A stretch of 64,000 nucleotides of DNA from Collybiopsis luxurians FD-317 M1 (GCA_000827265.1 KN834767.1:186001-250000), one strand, 5' to 3'. Shown: positions 48,773 to 59,664, numbered from the stretch's first letter. Translations and numbers: made by a program. The notes: generated by a model from the sequence alone, not told the origin.

Positions 48773-49471
48773 GAACGCACGTTCGAGAAATATTGCCTTA
48801 TATGTTTGGCTCGTTATAGAGAAATGTATTCAGGCGTCGAGTCAGACTAGGAACAATCCGAAGTGAGGTGATGATCATCAACGCTGCGCCGTTCATGCGC
48901 CTCGAGGATACGGAGATACTGTTGGGTTATGGAGAGTTAAGATAGTTTGTGGTCCGGACCTTCACATATATGGTAGTTGAACACTCACCGCCTTGCTTGT
49001 CAGATACTGAGAATACCGACAGCACTGGAAGTCGGGAACGATAGTTTATACGATAACGCAAGATGTCTGTGACAGACTAACCTAGAAGCTGTATAGGTTA
49101 CAGTTGGGTTCAAGGCCTTATCCGATTTTGCAGGCTTACACTAATCGGGTACTGCCGCGAAAGATGTCACTGCCTTATATGGTAACCCACAAAATGCGGA
49201 GGTTTTGGCTCGGTTTTTTTGGCCTGTCCAAGCCTACTCTTATGCTTTTGTCCATTGTAAGATTTTAATTCGTAGTTATAGGACATTTACGGCCTATGGT
49301 ATATAGTCAGTCTGTGTTCGCAAAACGAGGCTGGGAACGACTCTTCCATATATGACGTCCACTGTACATAGTACGTCCGATACCTCATGAGGATCTACAC
49401 ACCGGCTACTTGACTTTGGGCGGAAACAACAATTCATGATAATTAAGTGTAGGCATGCCAGAACACCTTTT

Positions 49472-49820
49472 CTACGCTACTTCTTTTTTCTCACTGTCCG
49501 TCTCCTCTACCAAATCCACTCCATACGACACCTCTGACCCAAGATCCATTTGATTTGATCCCAGGTACTCTCGAAATTAAATACAACATCAATCCATACT
49601 AGTCATTGCTGTCTTCTATACCTCTATTTACTTTACTAAGGCATCTTCCTCAGCCATGCGATCCGTCTGTATCGATCCAGAATGCCAGTGTTTCCCCTAG
49701 CGATTGAGGATCCCCAAAGTGATCAATGATCGCTGGGAACCCTATAGCAGAGACGTAGCGTCCAAGTAGCGTCAGGTTCGTACACTGAACAATTTCACCC
49801 ATTCCAGGATAAATTGCTTT
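49472..49820 (-). pseudogene. Decayed 3' remnant of a Git1-like permease (relic E)
   Basis: The minus strand still shows the tail (FREYLGSNQMDLGSEVS, ending EKKEVA and a stop at 49472-49474) and, upstream, FPAIIDHFG. The TM12 region is damaged: about 58 bp between the loop and TDG is missing near 49675, and one to two bases are lost inside the GNTGPFW codons, shifting the frame. Upstream of about 49820 homology stops, so TM1-TM11 are absent. It is closest to copy D, with similarity continuing about 78 bp past the stop codon. It cannot encode a transporter. Confidence 0.85.
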
Positions 49821-50837
49821 TCCTGCATGCAATTTGAGGTCTTTTCTCTTCAAACTTTGATTGTAGGCTCTCAACAATGTCAGAGATGTAGCTATCAATT
49901 TCAGGCAAAAGATATTCAGGAATTTTGGAGTGTGTGGAAAGTTGGAAACTTCAAGGAAAGCGGCAAAGGTGTGCACTGACCACTGACAACCCTTCCTCAA
50001 TTTCTTAGAGCAACAACGGCTGTACATCTGGTCATAGATTTGCATACTAGGCCAAGATCGCCTTCTATGCGATCCTGAAAATTTTTACTTTGCCTCAGAA
50101 TATCCGGAGATAAAATAATTCAACAATACGCTTAATAGCTGTTCAGCGCTACATTCAGCGCTGTTTGCATCCATTCCCCTGCCATTTCAAAGGTTCTTAT
50201 TGACCCCCTCTGTAATCGCTTTCGCTGAACTTTAAAAAATCCGCCGAGTTGATAAAATCAATCTTTAGGATTCCACCCACAGATTTGAAGCCAGAATGAT
50301 AGGAATTGAGAAAGTTTTTCTATCCTGACATTTTCGATTAGAAACGATTGTATCCGGGCCACTACTACTAGTGATGGTCTACTCATGGACCTTCCGCTCG
50401 CGAATCAGCATGATCTTTCAGAGCAATGTTAGAATTTGTTGACAGATCCAGTGCTTGGGTACCATCCAGGTCATAACTTTTCTGCCTGATTTGTACCTTG
50501 CCCTGCCGCTCGAAGGTAAGTTAAAACCGATGCTGAGCGTTACTAGCCGACCCATGCAGATTGGGTGGATTTCGGAACGGACGTTCATCTCTTTCGTTTT
50601 CATCTGTTCTCTATGCCGTTCTATCCCAATCTTCTCTCGCAGCGAATACGGCGTCCATCTGTAAAGGGAACATAAAATGTACAATGGCTCAATAGGGGAG
50701 TTCACGATCGGGGATTTCTCAAATGAAAGATTTAGAAATATTCAAAAGTCAAACGAGAATATATGGTATCAGTCTATGTTCTTCGATGAATCTACTAATA
50801 GTCCAAAACCTATCTTCAGCGAGCTCAAGAAGGCATT
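49821..50837. other. Intergenic, about 1 kb
   Basis: Between relic E and the 3' end of the OB-fold-like gene. ORFs at 49650-50045 and 50418-50705 (-) and 50677-50961 (+) have no recognisable feature. No repeat seen. Confidence 0.5.
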
Positions 50838-51948
50838 CTACGAGGCTGAGATACCCGCCGTTCTTTCGAACCATTTGACCATAGATGCAACCTTGCGTAC
50901 GCTAGCGTCAGTTCCGCCAAGTCGCAAATCTGGCCTGAAACGAAGATCCTCGTGTGCATAAGGCATGGTACGATAACAAATCTCGAGCTTGGATTTAAGA
51001 TTCGGAGACGCTGTGAGGGTTGGAGACGTCAAAGGATCGAGAGACGTAGTAACGTCTGAATATATACTGTGTTAGATGATATCGACGAGCGAGGTTTTTC
51101 ACGCACTTTGAATGAGCACGACATCTCCCCGCTTGGCTGCGACGTCTTTCGGTCCCGAGCCTCCCCACGCATCGGCGATCTCCCTCCAAGCAGTGAGTTT
51201 ACAAATACCCCCATCTTCGTCACCCAGGATCCATTTGAGGACTGAGATTTCCTTCCCCGCGTCTGGCCCTTTCTTCGTCCGGACAGTATCAGGTCCATCG
51301 ACTTCCAATATAGCGAGAAGGACGTTGATTTTATTACTGTAACCTAAAAAATCTTCCTGATTCTTTTTATCCAATCCCGACTTTTTTCGTATATTTGCGA
51401 GTGAAGTTATGGAGTGAAGGTTGAAGTGAAAACGAGGAAATCGAGCGATAGAAGAAGAATCAGAGTAATCGAGTGACTGAGATTCCTGTGTCTCCTGCGT
51501 CTCGAATTGTGATTCAAAGCGGGTAGACATGTTGAGATAGGAACGGGTTTTATCCAGTCTGGAACGAGAAATATTAATCGCAGAGTCCTCTCCTTCAGCC
51601 GGGGTCGGAGGCCAAGTAATCATAGTCGAACCGTCTGAATCCCTTGTTTAAAAGACCATCCTGCTGTCCGAATCTGTCAAGACGGACTGCACCTTCTCTT
51701 ACTTCTAGCTCTTTCAGAAGCTCCTCTTCGTCTTGTTCATCATCTTGGAATATAGCATTCTGATACATGAGAGAGATCCGGCGGCTGGCAGCTTCCAAAG
51801 TCGCAGGAGGTAACAAAACAGATGGAGGTGGCTCTGAATAAGTCTGAGAAGAAGAAATGGTCGTCCAGATGTAATTAGTATTATTATCAGAGGATTGAAG
51901 AAGGTATTGCGCCGAAGGTGCTCCTAGAAAAACGTGGTACATTGTCAA
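50838..51948 (-). CDS. OB-fold-like protein, possible SHLD2/RPA-type
   Basis: Three exons are inferred: the first from MTMYHVFLGAPSAQYLL (51948, with a second ATG two codons in) to GLLNKGFRR; the second resuming at LDKTRSYLNMSTRFESQFE; the third opening NVTTSLDPLTSPTLTASP and ending FERTAGISAS. Exon 2 contains KINVLLAILEVDGPDTVR, then EISVLKWILGDEDGGICKLTAWREIADAW and AAKRGDVVLIQ. Strands around a 'solubility of change in ligand' turn, a buried W and GDVVLI at the closing strand are the signature of an OB fold as in RPA70 or shieldin subunit 2. The N-terminus is acidic and disordered. Single-stranded DNA binding is inference; I cannot name an ortholog. Confidence 0.62.
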
Positions 51949-52576
51949 TCCATAACACGATCACATGATGATGTGGCGAGCCTTTTAATGTCATGATCAG
52001 AAGGCGTGATAGTAGATGTTTTCATGGTAAATATAATACTCACTAAACTTCGGATATGCTAACACCTCTTGCTCGGGACCTGCATTTTTGACGTCTCAAG
52101 ACATCATTCTACAGTGTCTTCTAAACTTTGGCTTCTGTTAACAGCTCCATACTTTGCTGTGGCTTCCCATTTGCGTTAAATGGCACATAGCGGATTGACG
52201 GACGGACTGATGGTTTGTATACAATGTTCAGTGCATTCGCCATTCATGAACGACCATGACATGCTCATTAACACTGAACATCAAGCTTCTTGTTCTTACG
52301 TCAAGCTCTACGAAAATTTTCTTCAACTTCCCTTCAATCCGGTTTGTAATCCCGCCCGCTCATACTCACGGATACTTACCCGCTGAAACAAGACTAAGAC
52401 CTTCCAAACATCATGCATCCAGCCAATTTTTATCTCTCCTTCGTTCTCCTCCTTCAACTCATCGCGGGTATACGGTGCAGTGCTAATGCATCTACACACC
52501 GGCTACTTGACTTCTGGCGAAAGGAACAATTCATATTCGCGACAGATAAGTCCTGCAAGCATGCCAGAACACCTTT
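51949..52576. other. Intergenic, OB-fold gene promoter and copy D downstream flank
   Basis: The right end from 52491 is the segment shared with relic E. Two overlapping plus-strand ORFs (52180-52486) have no recognisable features. Nothing else seen. Confidence 0.5.
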
Positions 52577-55087
52577 CTACACTACTTCTTGTTTCTCATC
52601 CGTCTCTACTAAATCCACTCCATCCGACACCTCGGACCCAAGACCCATTTGGCTGGTATCGTATCCGTTTTCTTCCAAATACTCTCGAAACTAATATACC
52701 ATTAATCTCTGTCATGCAAAGGTTCCATCCACATAGTCATTGTCTCTACTTACCAAGGCATCTTCCTCAGCCATACCATCCGTCTGTATCGGTTGAATGA
52801 AAAAGAGAGTGATCGTTGCACTTAGCAGCGCAAGAGCACTTCCAATCCAAAATGGTCCAGTGTTTCCCCTAGCGGTTGAGGATCCCCCGAAGGCATCGAT
52901 GATCGCTGGGAACACTGTAGCAGGGACATAGCGTCAGGATTGTATGTGTCGAAAGGAAGAACTTGACATGCCCCATGTCCCAACAAAGGCTCCTAATTTT
53001 CCGGTCGCAGCAGCTATGCCATAGAAGTGACCTCGAACAGCAGTCGAGCTGGTTTTTGAAGCGAGTAAGATAGTGCAGTTGCCGGGACCTAGGGTCACGA
53101 CAATGGAGAAACAAGTAACAACATTTCTTCTCAATACGTACCGACCTCGCCAAGACTTAAGAAGATACCGTAGAGCACGGCAAAAGCAGCAATATGTCTC
53201 GTCAATCTGGATTTTCCGTAGTTAGAGACCATTTTGATCAATAAGCCTTATACTTACGTCTCATAAAGCCCGCTCATGATAAAACCAATGATAGCTTGAG
53301 TGACCAAACCAAGAATCTGATTGTTCAAGTTGGTATTTCTTGAATTTTTTGAAGGAAACCCAAACATACCAAAGTATACTTTGGCCCCAAATAATCGACA
53401 AAGAAAGCACCACCAATGGTACCTTTACAAACAAATCAGATAGCAGATGGGTCCAGAAGGGCTGACTTGACCTGGCATGTAAAACAGACTGAATGCGGTT
53501 AAGTAACAGTCAGATTCTGAAAGAAAATAGGGCTAGCACAACGGACTTGATGACGACGTTCCAACCAAGGACAACAGTAAGCGAGTCAGAGTTTCCAGTA
53601 ATGCTAGATGGAATTTAGTGAGCTATCTCATCCCTCAAGTTAAGGCATCACTCACTTGTTTACCACAATCCCAGAGTAGATGGAAAACTAAATGATACTG
53701 ATATCAGGATAGATTCTTGTACTTCATACAGGTGTACGAACTGGATACCTATCCCACACCGATCAGTCAGCCAACGATGATCGGGGAAAGCAAAAGTTCA
53801 AAGTGAGCAGAGCTCGAGATAGACGTACACAATAAAGTCATACAAGAACCACACAACTGAAACTGCTGCCAATGGTTTCCAATAGCGGCGAATTACTAGT
53901 GAATAGGGAATCTTTGAATGTTTCATTGAGTCCTTCTGGTATCTTTCTGGTTCTTTCATGCCAATTCGCCATAATAAGACGGCCATTGCAGGAACAAAGC
54001 CTAATCCTAGAGACATTCGCCATACCGCTCGGAGGTGGTGCTCACCGAAACTACCGAGGGAAGGTTGAGCGGTTATGCAGAAAGACAGAGATACATCGCC
54101 TAAGCATACATCCAGAACAAGACCAGAGGCACGAAAGTTGATATCACGAAGCCAAAATCGATCATGGAATCTGAAAAAAGTTAGCATATATTGAGGCGGA
54201 GGACGGTGACCAAGAAGGTAATTCAGGTCAAAACGTACTTGTGGCAAGAGCAAGCCACCTGTGTCGCGACATTTTTGTGATATCCCTCTCTTCCGAGCGC
54301 TCAGCAGCGGAAACTGATCCACAGGGATATTCTGCTCCCACTCCGATACCCAAGAAAAACCTATCACGGTGAGTGGGTGAGTCTTCCGCTCTGGAATTCA
54401 CATGTTCAGGCTGACTGACCGGCAAACGCTTAGCATGGCGACAAGGCCAGTGAGACTGTGATGAGCCCCGGAAGATGCAGCGGAGAGTAGAGAGAAGAAC
54501 GCCACGATCCATGTGGCGGTCATCATGCCGAACTTTCGACCCAGTTTGTCCGACAGCCAGCCTACACTGACGATGAGTCCGTCGCCACGCCAATACAGCG
54601 GATTATCGGACCCACCAAATAAAAGCATCCCTACCACCGTCCCAGCAAAAACCGCACTGCTGATGACATTTGTATATTTATGTTTCGTGAGGGCATCATC
54701 ATAGATTCGGTTCAAAACTGGATAGTCGAAAGGTGTCCGTTCAAATGGGATAATCAGTGCATTATGAGCGCCATTTAAGCAGTATGGTGCATACTGAGAT
54801 TGACTATCGGAGCGGGAGTCAGTTGGAAACTCAAGATCATGTATAGTACGCACTATCGCTAATAACCCCGTTGGCGTAACCTGAGCGAGACCAGCCACGG
54901 CGATGTATCAGTATTTCTCCGACTTACGAAGGTGTATAATAATTCATTTACCATCAGAGAACAGAGCTGTTCCACACCTTCATTCGACGAGATCAGGCCT
55001 CGAGTACTGAGCTCATGAATACGGCACGTACGCAAAGATGGGCGAAACACTCTGAAGCTTCTGAAGCAGTCCAGACTTGGTCTCCAT
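52577..55087 (-). CDS. Git1-like MFS permease, copy D (intact)
   Basis: Start [18 protein letters not shown], then [17 protein letters not shown], the microexon at 54795-54803, [92 protein letters not shown] and the tail [18 protein letters not shown]. The 54-nt intron at 54562-54615 is stop-free and in frame, at the same position as in copy C. The TATA box and upstream block are 84-90 and 249 bp before the ATG. Sequence 3' of the stop (from 52491) is repeated beside relic E. Confidence 0.87.
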
Positions 55088-55170
55088 TGGATGTTCAATT
55101 CTGATTTTGATTTTGACCGGAAGATGAAACCGCAAGGCCAACAGCAGTTCGGAGAAAGAGGGTCTTTAGC

Positions 55171-55177
55171 TTTTATA
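55171..55177 (-). promoter_or_regulatory. TATA box, permease copy D
   Basis: TATAAAA on the minus strand, 84-90 bp before the ATG. Confidence 0.6.
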
Positions 55178-55335
55178 GTGTCCGAAAATACCCTGGAAGG
55201 TAGACGGCATACGCTATTGATGAACTCGCATACTTTGTTCCATTCTTCGAAAAAGACAGATCTCCATCCCGTTTGGGTGGGTTAAAGTTAGAGAGATGTC
55301 GCTCGTGTGTCGTCGAAAACCATATGAAGACCTAT

Positions 55336-55369
55336 CATGAGAGCTCAACTGTCAAATTTTCAGAGCAGT
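55336..55369 (-). promoter_or_regulatory. Shared upstream block, copy D
   Basis: The plus strand shows catgagagctc, then a shortened gtcaaattttcagagcagt. The palindromic core is reduced to GAGCTC here. It lies 249 bp before the ATG. Confidence 0.55.
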
Positions 55370-55754
55370 AGGATGTATATTTGAAGTATGCTGTCTCTTG
55401 TGTACGACTCGTGACAGAGTCGTATTCGGGAGCCGAAATGTCAGGAGTTCCTAGGAACAATTTGAACTGGGGAGAGTTTCGTGTACCATGTCCAGGTACC
55501 AAGATACGTACTTGTCGTTCACCTGCAGTTGTACTTTCCCTCAAGCGCCTCGATTTCCGAGGGAGATTCAAAACTACTGTAGGTAAGCTTAGAACACGAG
55601 TCATCAGAAGTGTAAACTCTTCCACACACGAGATGATTGGTTCTCAAGTACTATTAATGCCACAACTGGAGTTAAAAAAATAACGATATACGGTCACGTT
55701 GGAAGTTTGTGAATCACGCATGGCATTGGCCGCCTAATGATCGAGTTCTCCCCG

Positions 55755-56644
55755 TTATGTCTTCTTTGCGCCACTGTTTTCTTCGTACCATTTCTTCATC
55801 TGTCGTACGCTTTCTTGTGCCAATACGAACACTGAATCGATACCGATGAGTACTGAAGATCATATTTCTCTGGGGCACGCACATTCACGCTCCGTTGCAT
55901 CTAGTCCCTCTCTAAACATCTGTGGCGCTGAATCTACACCTCCACTACCGCCTCCAACCGGGCCCAACGCAGCAAAATGTTGTGCCTGGTCAATGACGTC
56001 CACTAGACGTCCTTTGAATGTCTAGGAAGGAAGGATAAATTCAAATCGGGCGACAGCGAAAGTTGAACGCACTGAAACAAGCATTTCGGACATTTCGAGG
56101 CCCTGTTCGTCCCCTAGCCTATAATGCTTCTATTTAGTAAAGTGCTCTTCCGCAAGCTTGCTCAACACTGACACATCCATAATAATCTTCCCAAACGTAT
56201 ACCAACCGCTTCCAGCACCGACCAGATTTGAAAGACGGACACTTCGTGGTTCAGCACGAAGGGCATTGCGGACCTTGTTGGAAAACGGTTGAGGAATATC
56301 AAAATCGACCCAATCGCTAGATTGTAGCAGGTTAGATGATGATGTCGACAAGCTGGCAGCACGAACGAGTAAATCACAATGTATGCGAGCCATATGGGAA
56401 GCTGGTGTTTGCTATGGGGCATGATCTTTGTGTAAAGCTTAATTCCTGTCCAAAGTAAAAAGTGGCGAGCGTACATCGCGGTCAGAGCCTCCACCCAGAT
56501 GGCCCATGTCGGGGATTCGTTGCTTGAATTTACATTGAACCTTCTGGAGACAGACCTCAATTTTGGGATTAGAAGACAGTCATAAGACTAGGATACCTGA
56601 TTCTCTGCCAGGATCGCGTCGATAGAGAAATAGTCGCTGTCCAT
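55755..56644 (-). CDS. PSF3: GINS complex subunit Psf3
   Basis: Subunit of the Sld5-Psf1-Psf2-Psf3 complex that, with Cdc45 and Mcm2-7, forms the replicative helicase. The start MDSDYFSIDAILAENQ is the classical Psf3 N-terminus. The next exon gives KVQCKFKQRIPDMGHLGGGS, then HQLPIWLAY, DWVDFDIPQPFSNKVRNAL, AEPRSVRLSNL, GAGSGWYTFGKIIMDVLGD and FKGRLVDVIDQAQHFAALGP. The last exon ends FVLAQESVRQMKKWYEEN and the stop at 55755. At least seven short exons, all joined by GT-AG introns in frame. Confidence 0.92.
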
Positions 56645-57664
56645 GCCAGACCTGAGGGAATGCCCAGAGAACTCAGAGAGGCGTGTACACCGAGTCACGG
56701 GGTTATCCGTTTGTTTATTGACTACTGTCACTGATCACCATCTCAGTTCCTTCTTTTCACTCGGACTCCCTGTACACCGCTCAGTCTCTGCGCACTCCGG
56801 TCTTTTTTGCTGCTTGGAATGCTGGACGTTTCTACTATTCATTTATGATCGTCGAAACAAACCCCGGACGCAACATTCATCTTTTACATACTTTCGTGCT
56901 GCAGTCTCCAGGTTTCGAAATCTAATCACCATAGACCGCTCTCTTCTTTATCGTTTAAATGTTCCAGACTATGCCCGTTTATTAACTCCGTGTTATCTTC
57001 GTTCGATGGCGTCGGCGATTTCGAATCTACACGCCTTTTACTGACCTACATATTGATGGATCACTAGGTTCAAGGCAGCACCCGATGTCAATCTTACGCG
57101 CTTCGTAAATGTCCATTAGATCCAGCTTGAACCGTCGTGGCACGGCAGGATCCTATCTTATCGAGGTTTGCATTGAGTACTGGTCCTTGGTAAGTGGCAT
57201 GAGACTTCACCTTTCACATTAGTTCAGGACTGATGATCACCAACCGTTCGCAAAGTCCTTCACTTAGTAAGACTAGGAGAAACTACTACTCTTTTGCGGA
57301 GATTCCGGGAGTCCATTTTTAAGTTTTATTCCTTGGCTTTGTAGTTGTCCATCCTGATCGTGCCTCGATGCCGAATATGACATTATGCTGTAGCCGACCT
57401 CCCATACCCTTTCCTGCCCTCAGACCATGCCTGTACCATGCCTTTTCAGTCCTAGTTCATTCTTACAATCCAATCAGCCGAAGTTTGGGTTCAATAAAAC
57501 AGACTTCCGAATCTTCATCGCGCTTGGACCCTGTCAAGCATTGACTGCACGTTCCAGTCAGATTGCAAAGTTTGCCTCAGTCGTGCATCCTGCTGCAAGC
57601 CAAGAGTTAGCACTCACTATATAACCTATACGTCAATAGCAGGTTGAGCACAATTTAGCCCAGC
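56645..57664. other. Intergenic, divergent promoter region, about 1 kb
   Basis: Between Psf3 (-) and the acid phosphatase gene (+). The plus-strand ORF at 56643-57044 starts inside the Psf3 start region and has no recognisable features; it is not called. No repeat seen. Confidence 0.5.
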
Positions 57665-59664
57665 ATGCATTCGCATCTGAACAATATGCTTGCTTTTACT
57701 CATTTGTCTTTTGTGTTCTTTTTCCTTCTGTCTTTCTGTGCCTCAGTCATGCGCAGCTCTCCTGTTACGATGGCCGACATAGATATCGAGGCGGATTCGC
57801 AGGTGCTTGGTGTCATTGCGATCGCAAGGCACGGAGACCGTTTCCGGTACTTCCAGAACCCAGACACTTACAAAGGTGGTCCCACTGAGACCACCGCTCT
57901 AGGAGAGGTCAGCCGCATTCCTGTTGTGTTCACCTTTCATCACCCGATTGTTTATTTCATCTTGTAGGTCGAATCACATCAATTGGGCTCTATTCTCCGA
58001 TCCGAGTATCTCAGCCCGACGTCTCCATCTTACATTGATGGCATGCGCTCAGACCTCGTAGACAACAGGGAACTCAAAGTTCTCGTTAAGAATGGTGGTG
58101 AGGGCACAGTTATCTTTGATTCGGCTATTGCTCTGCTTCAAGGATTGTTCCCACCAACCCCAAACAATAAGATTACGTTGGCGAACGGCACGGAGGTTCT
58201 CGCGCCATTGGGCGGTTATCAGTACATCCCGGTTGAGACAGTTGAGCCCAGCAACGACCGGAGCTTGGAGAGCTGGACTGATTGCCCGGTGAGGATATTG
58301 ATGCCCTTGACACCCTAAAGACTTATTGTGCAATGTCCTAGGCGTTCGAGAAACACATCAAGGAATTCTATGCTTCGGATGAGTTCAAGCAGAAGGAGAA
58401 GGATGCCCAATCCTTTTTCCATGCTGTGAAAGACTTTGTCTTTGATATCCCCACAACCCTCAAAAATGCGGTACGTTCAATAGTGATGTTCATTGGCATA
58501 AACTTAATTCAATGTTTTTAACAGTGGAACGTAAGCTACGTTTGCTAATTTACAATGACAGTGCTAAGGTTGTCTGCCGTCGTATTGCTAGCTCTATGAC
58601 TTTATAAACTCGCAGCTCACCCACAACCAAACCTACGCCTACCGTCTCCCACCCACTCTCATTGAAACTGCCCGAGGATTGGCTGACTTCCACGAGAACG
58701 GTGTCTTCTCTGACAAGGAGAGCGGAGGTATTGGAAACAGTAAGTTTGCTCGCCTCTGCCCTTTCGCCATGTTGCTTAGTCTGGGAACTACAGTTGCCGG
58801 TCGCACCATACTGCACACTATTCTCAAGTCTCTCGAGCGCGTAGCCTTCAATGACGACCCTCTGCAATTCGAGCTCATTGAAACCGGATATCAGCCTTTC
58901 ATCTCGTTGTTCCACGAACTCGAGATTGTGAAAGAGAACCCTGATTTGCAGGCTATCCGTAAGTAATTAGCTGTTCTCGGCCAGGTCACTTCTTCCGTCA
59001 CCTCCTCCTACCTGTCCAGCCTCCTTCCTAACTGCTGTATCATTTGTATTGACATTCTTCCAGCCAACTTTGCCTCCGCCTTCGTTATTGAGCTCCGTCG
59101 TGGTTCCCCCCCAGACGTCCGCGATTTCCTTCGTTTCAGGTTCAAGAACGGAACTGGAAAGGGGTTCAAGACCCTCTACGTTTACGGCACCCATGCTGAT
59201 ATCCCCCTGACCGAATTCATCTACAAGGCCAAGGTAGATACCTTCCTCTGTTTTGACTTACAGAGTGTTGATCGCTCCCCGTTCTTAGGGAGGAGAAATT
59301 GCAAACAACAGGCAGTGGGCCGAAGTTTGTGCCGGAAACTCTGTGACTCTCACCGAGCAATTCATGGATGAAGTTTCGTACGCTGCCAAGCACCAGACTG
59401 TGTCTACCATTACTCTTGCCCTTGTTGCGTTCATTGGTCTTTATGTTATTCGTAGTGTCTTTTTCAGAGCTGCGAAGGTCACCGGTGAAAAGATCAGGAA
59501 CGTGCGTGGCAGGAACGTCCGCCTCGAAGGTGAAGAGGTAAGTTGGCTCATGTCATCCCTTTTCTGAGGTTTCTCGAGTACTGACTTGTATTCCTTTGGA
59601 GGTTCTCAATGTTGAAGTGATGACTGCTCAGGTTCTCCCTGATGAGAAAATTCGACGGATTTGA
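57665..59664 (+). CDS. Membrane-anchored histidine acid phosphatase
   Basis: Histidine-phosphatase-superfamily enzyme of the acid phosphatase/phytase branch, which hydrolyses phosphomonoesters through a phospho-His. A signal peptide (LAFTHLSFVFFFLLSFCAS) is followed by the catalytic RHGDRFRYFQN. Then come the exon join to VESHQLGSILRSEYL, FVIELRRGSPPDV and YGTHADIPLTEF, the likely His-containing proton-donor motif. A single C-terminal TM segment (STITLALVAFIGLYVIRSVFF) and a basic cytosolic tail follow. Many N-glycosylation sequons suit an exposed domain. A 6-nt exon (58525-58530) supplies Trp-Asn before LYDFINSQLTHNQTYAYR. Length is about 450-460 residues. Substrate choice cannot be told from sequence. 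Confidence 0.87.

Larger units (their letters stand above)
48485..49471. other. Intergenic, copy C promoter to relic E
   Basis: Holds the copy C promoter (TATA and upstream block). The right end, from 49394, is homologous to sequence just 3' of copy D's stop codon and belongs to the duplicated segment of relic E. Otherwise nothing recognised. Confidence 0.5.
55088..55754. other. Intergenic, copy D promoter and Psf3 3' flank
   Basis: Holds the copy D TATA box and upstream block. ORFs at 55335-55625 (-) and 55381-55683 (+) overlap each other and look like chance frames. Confidence 0.5.

Noticed and set aside
56643..57044. A 133-codon plus-strand ORF beside Psf3
   Set aside because: Starts inside the Psf3 start region on the opposite strand, has no domain, and its composition looks random.
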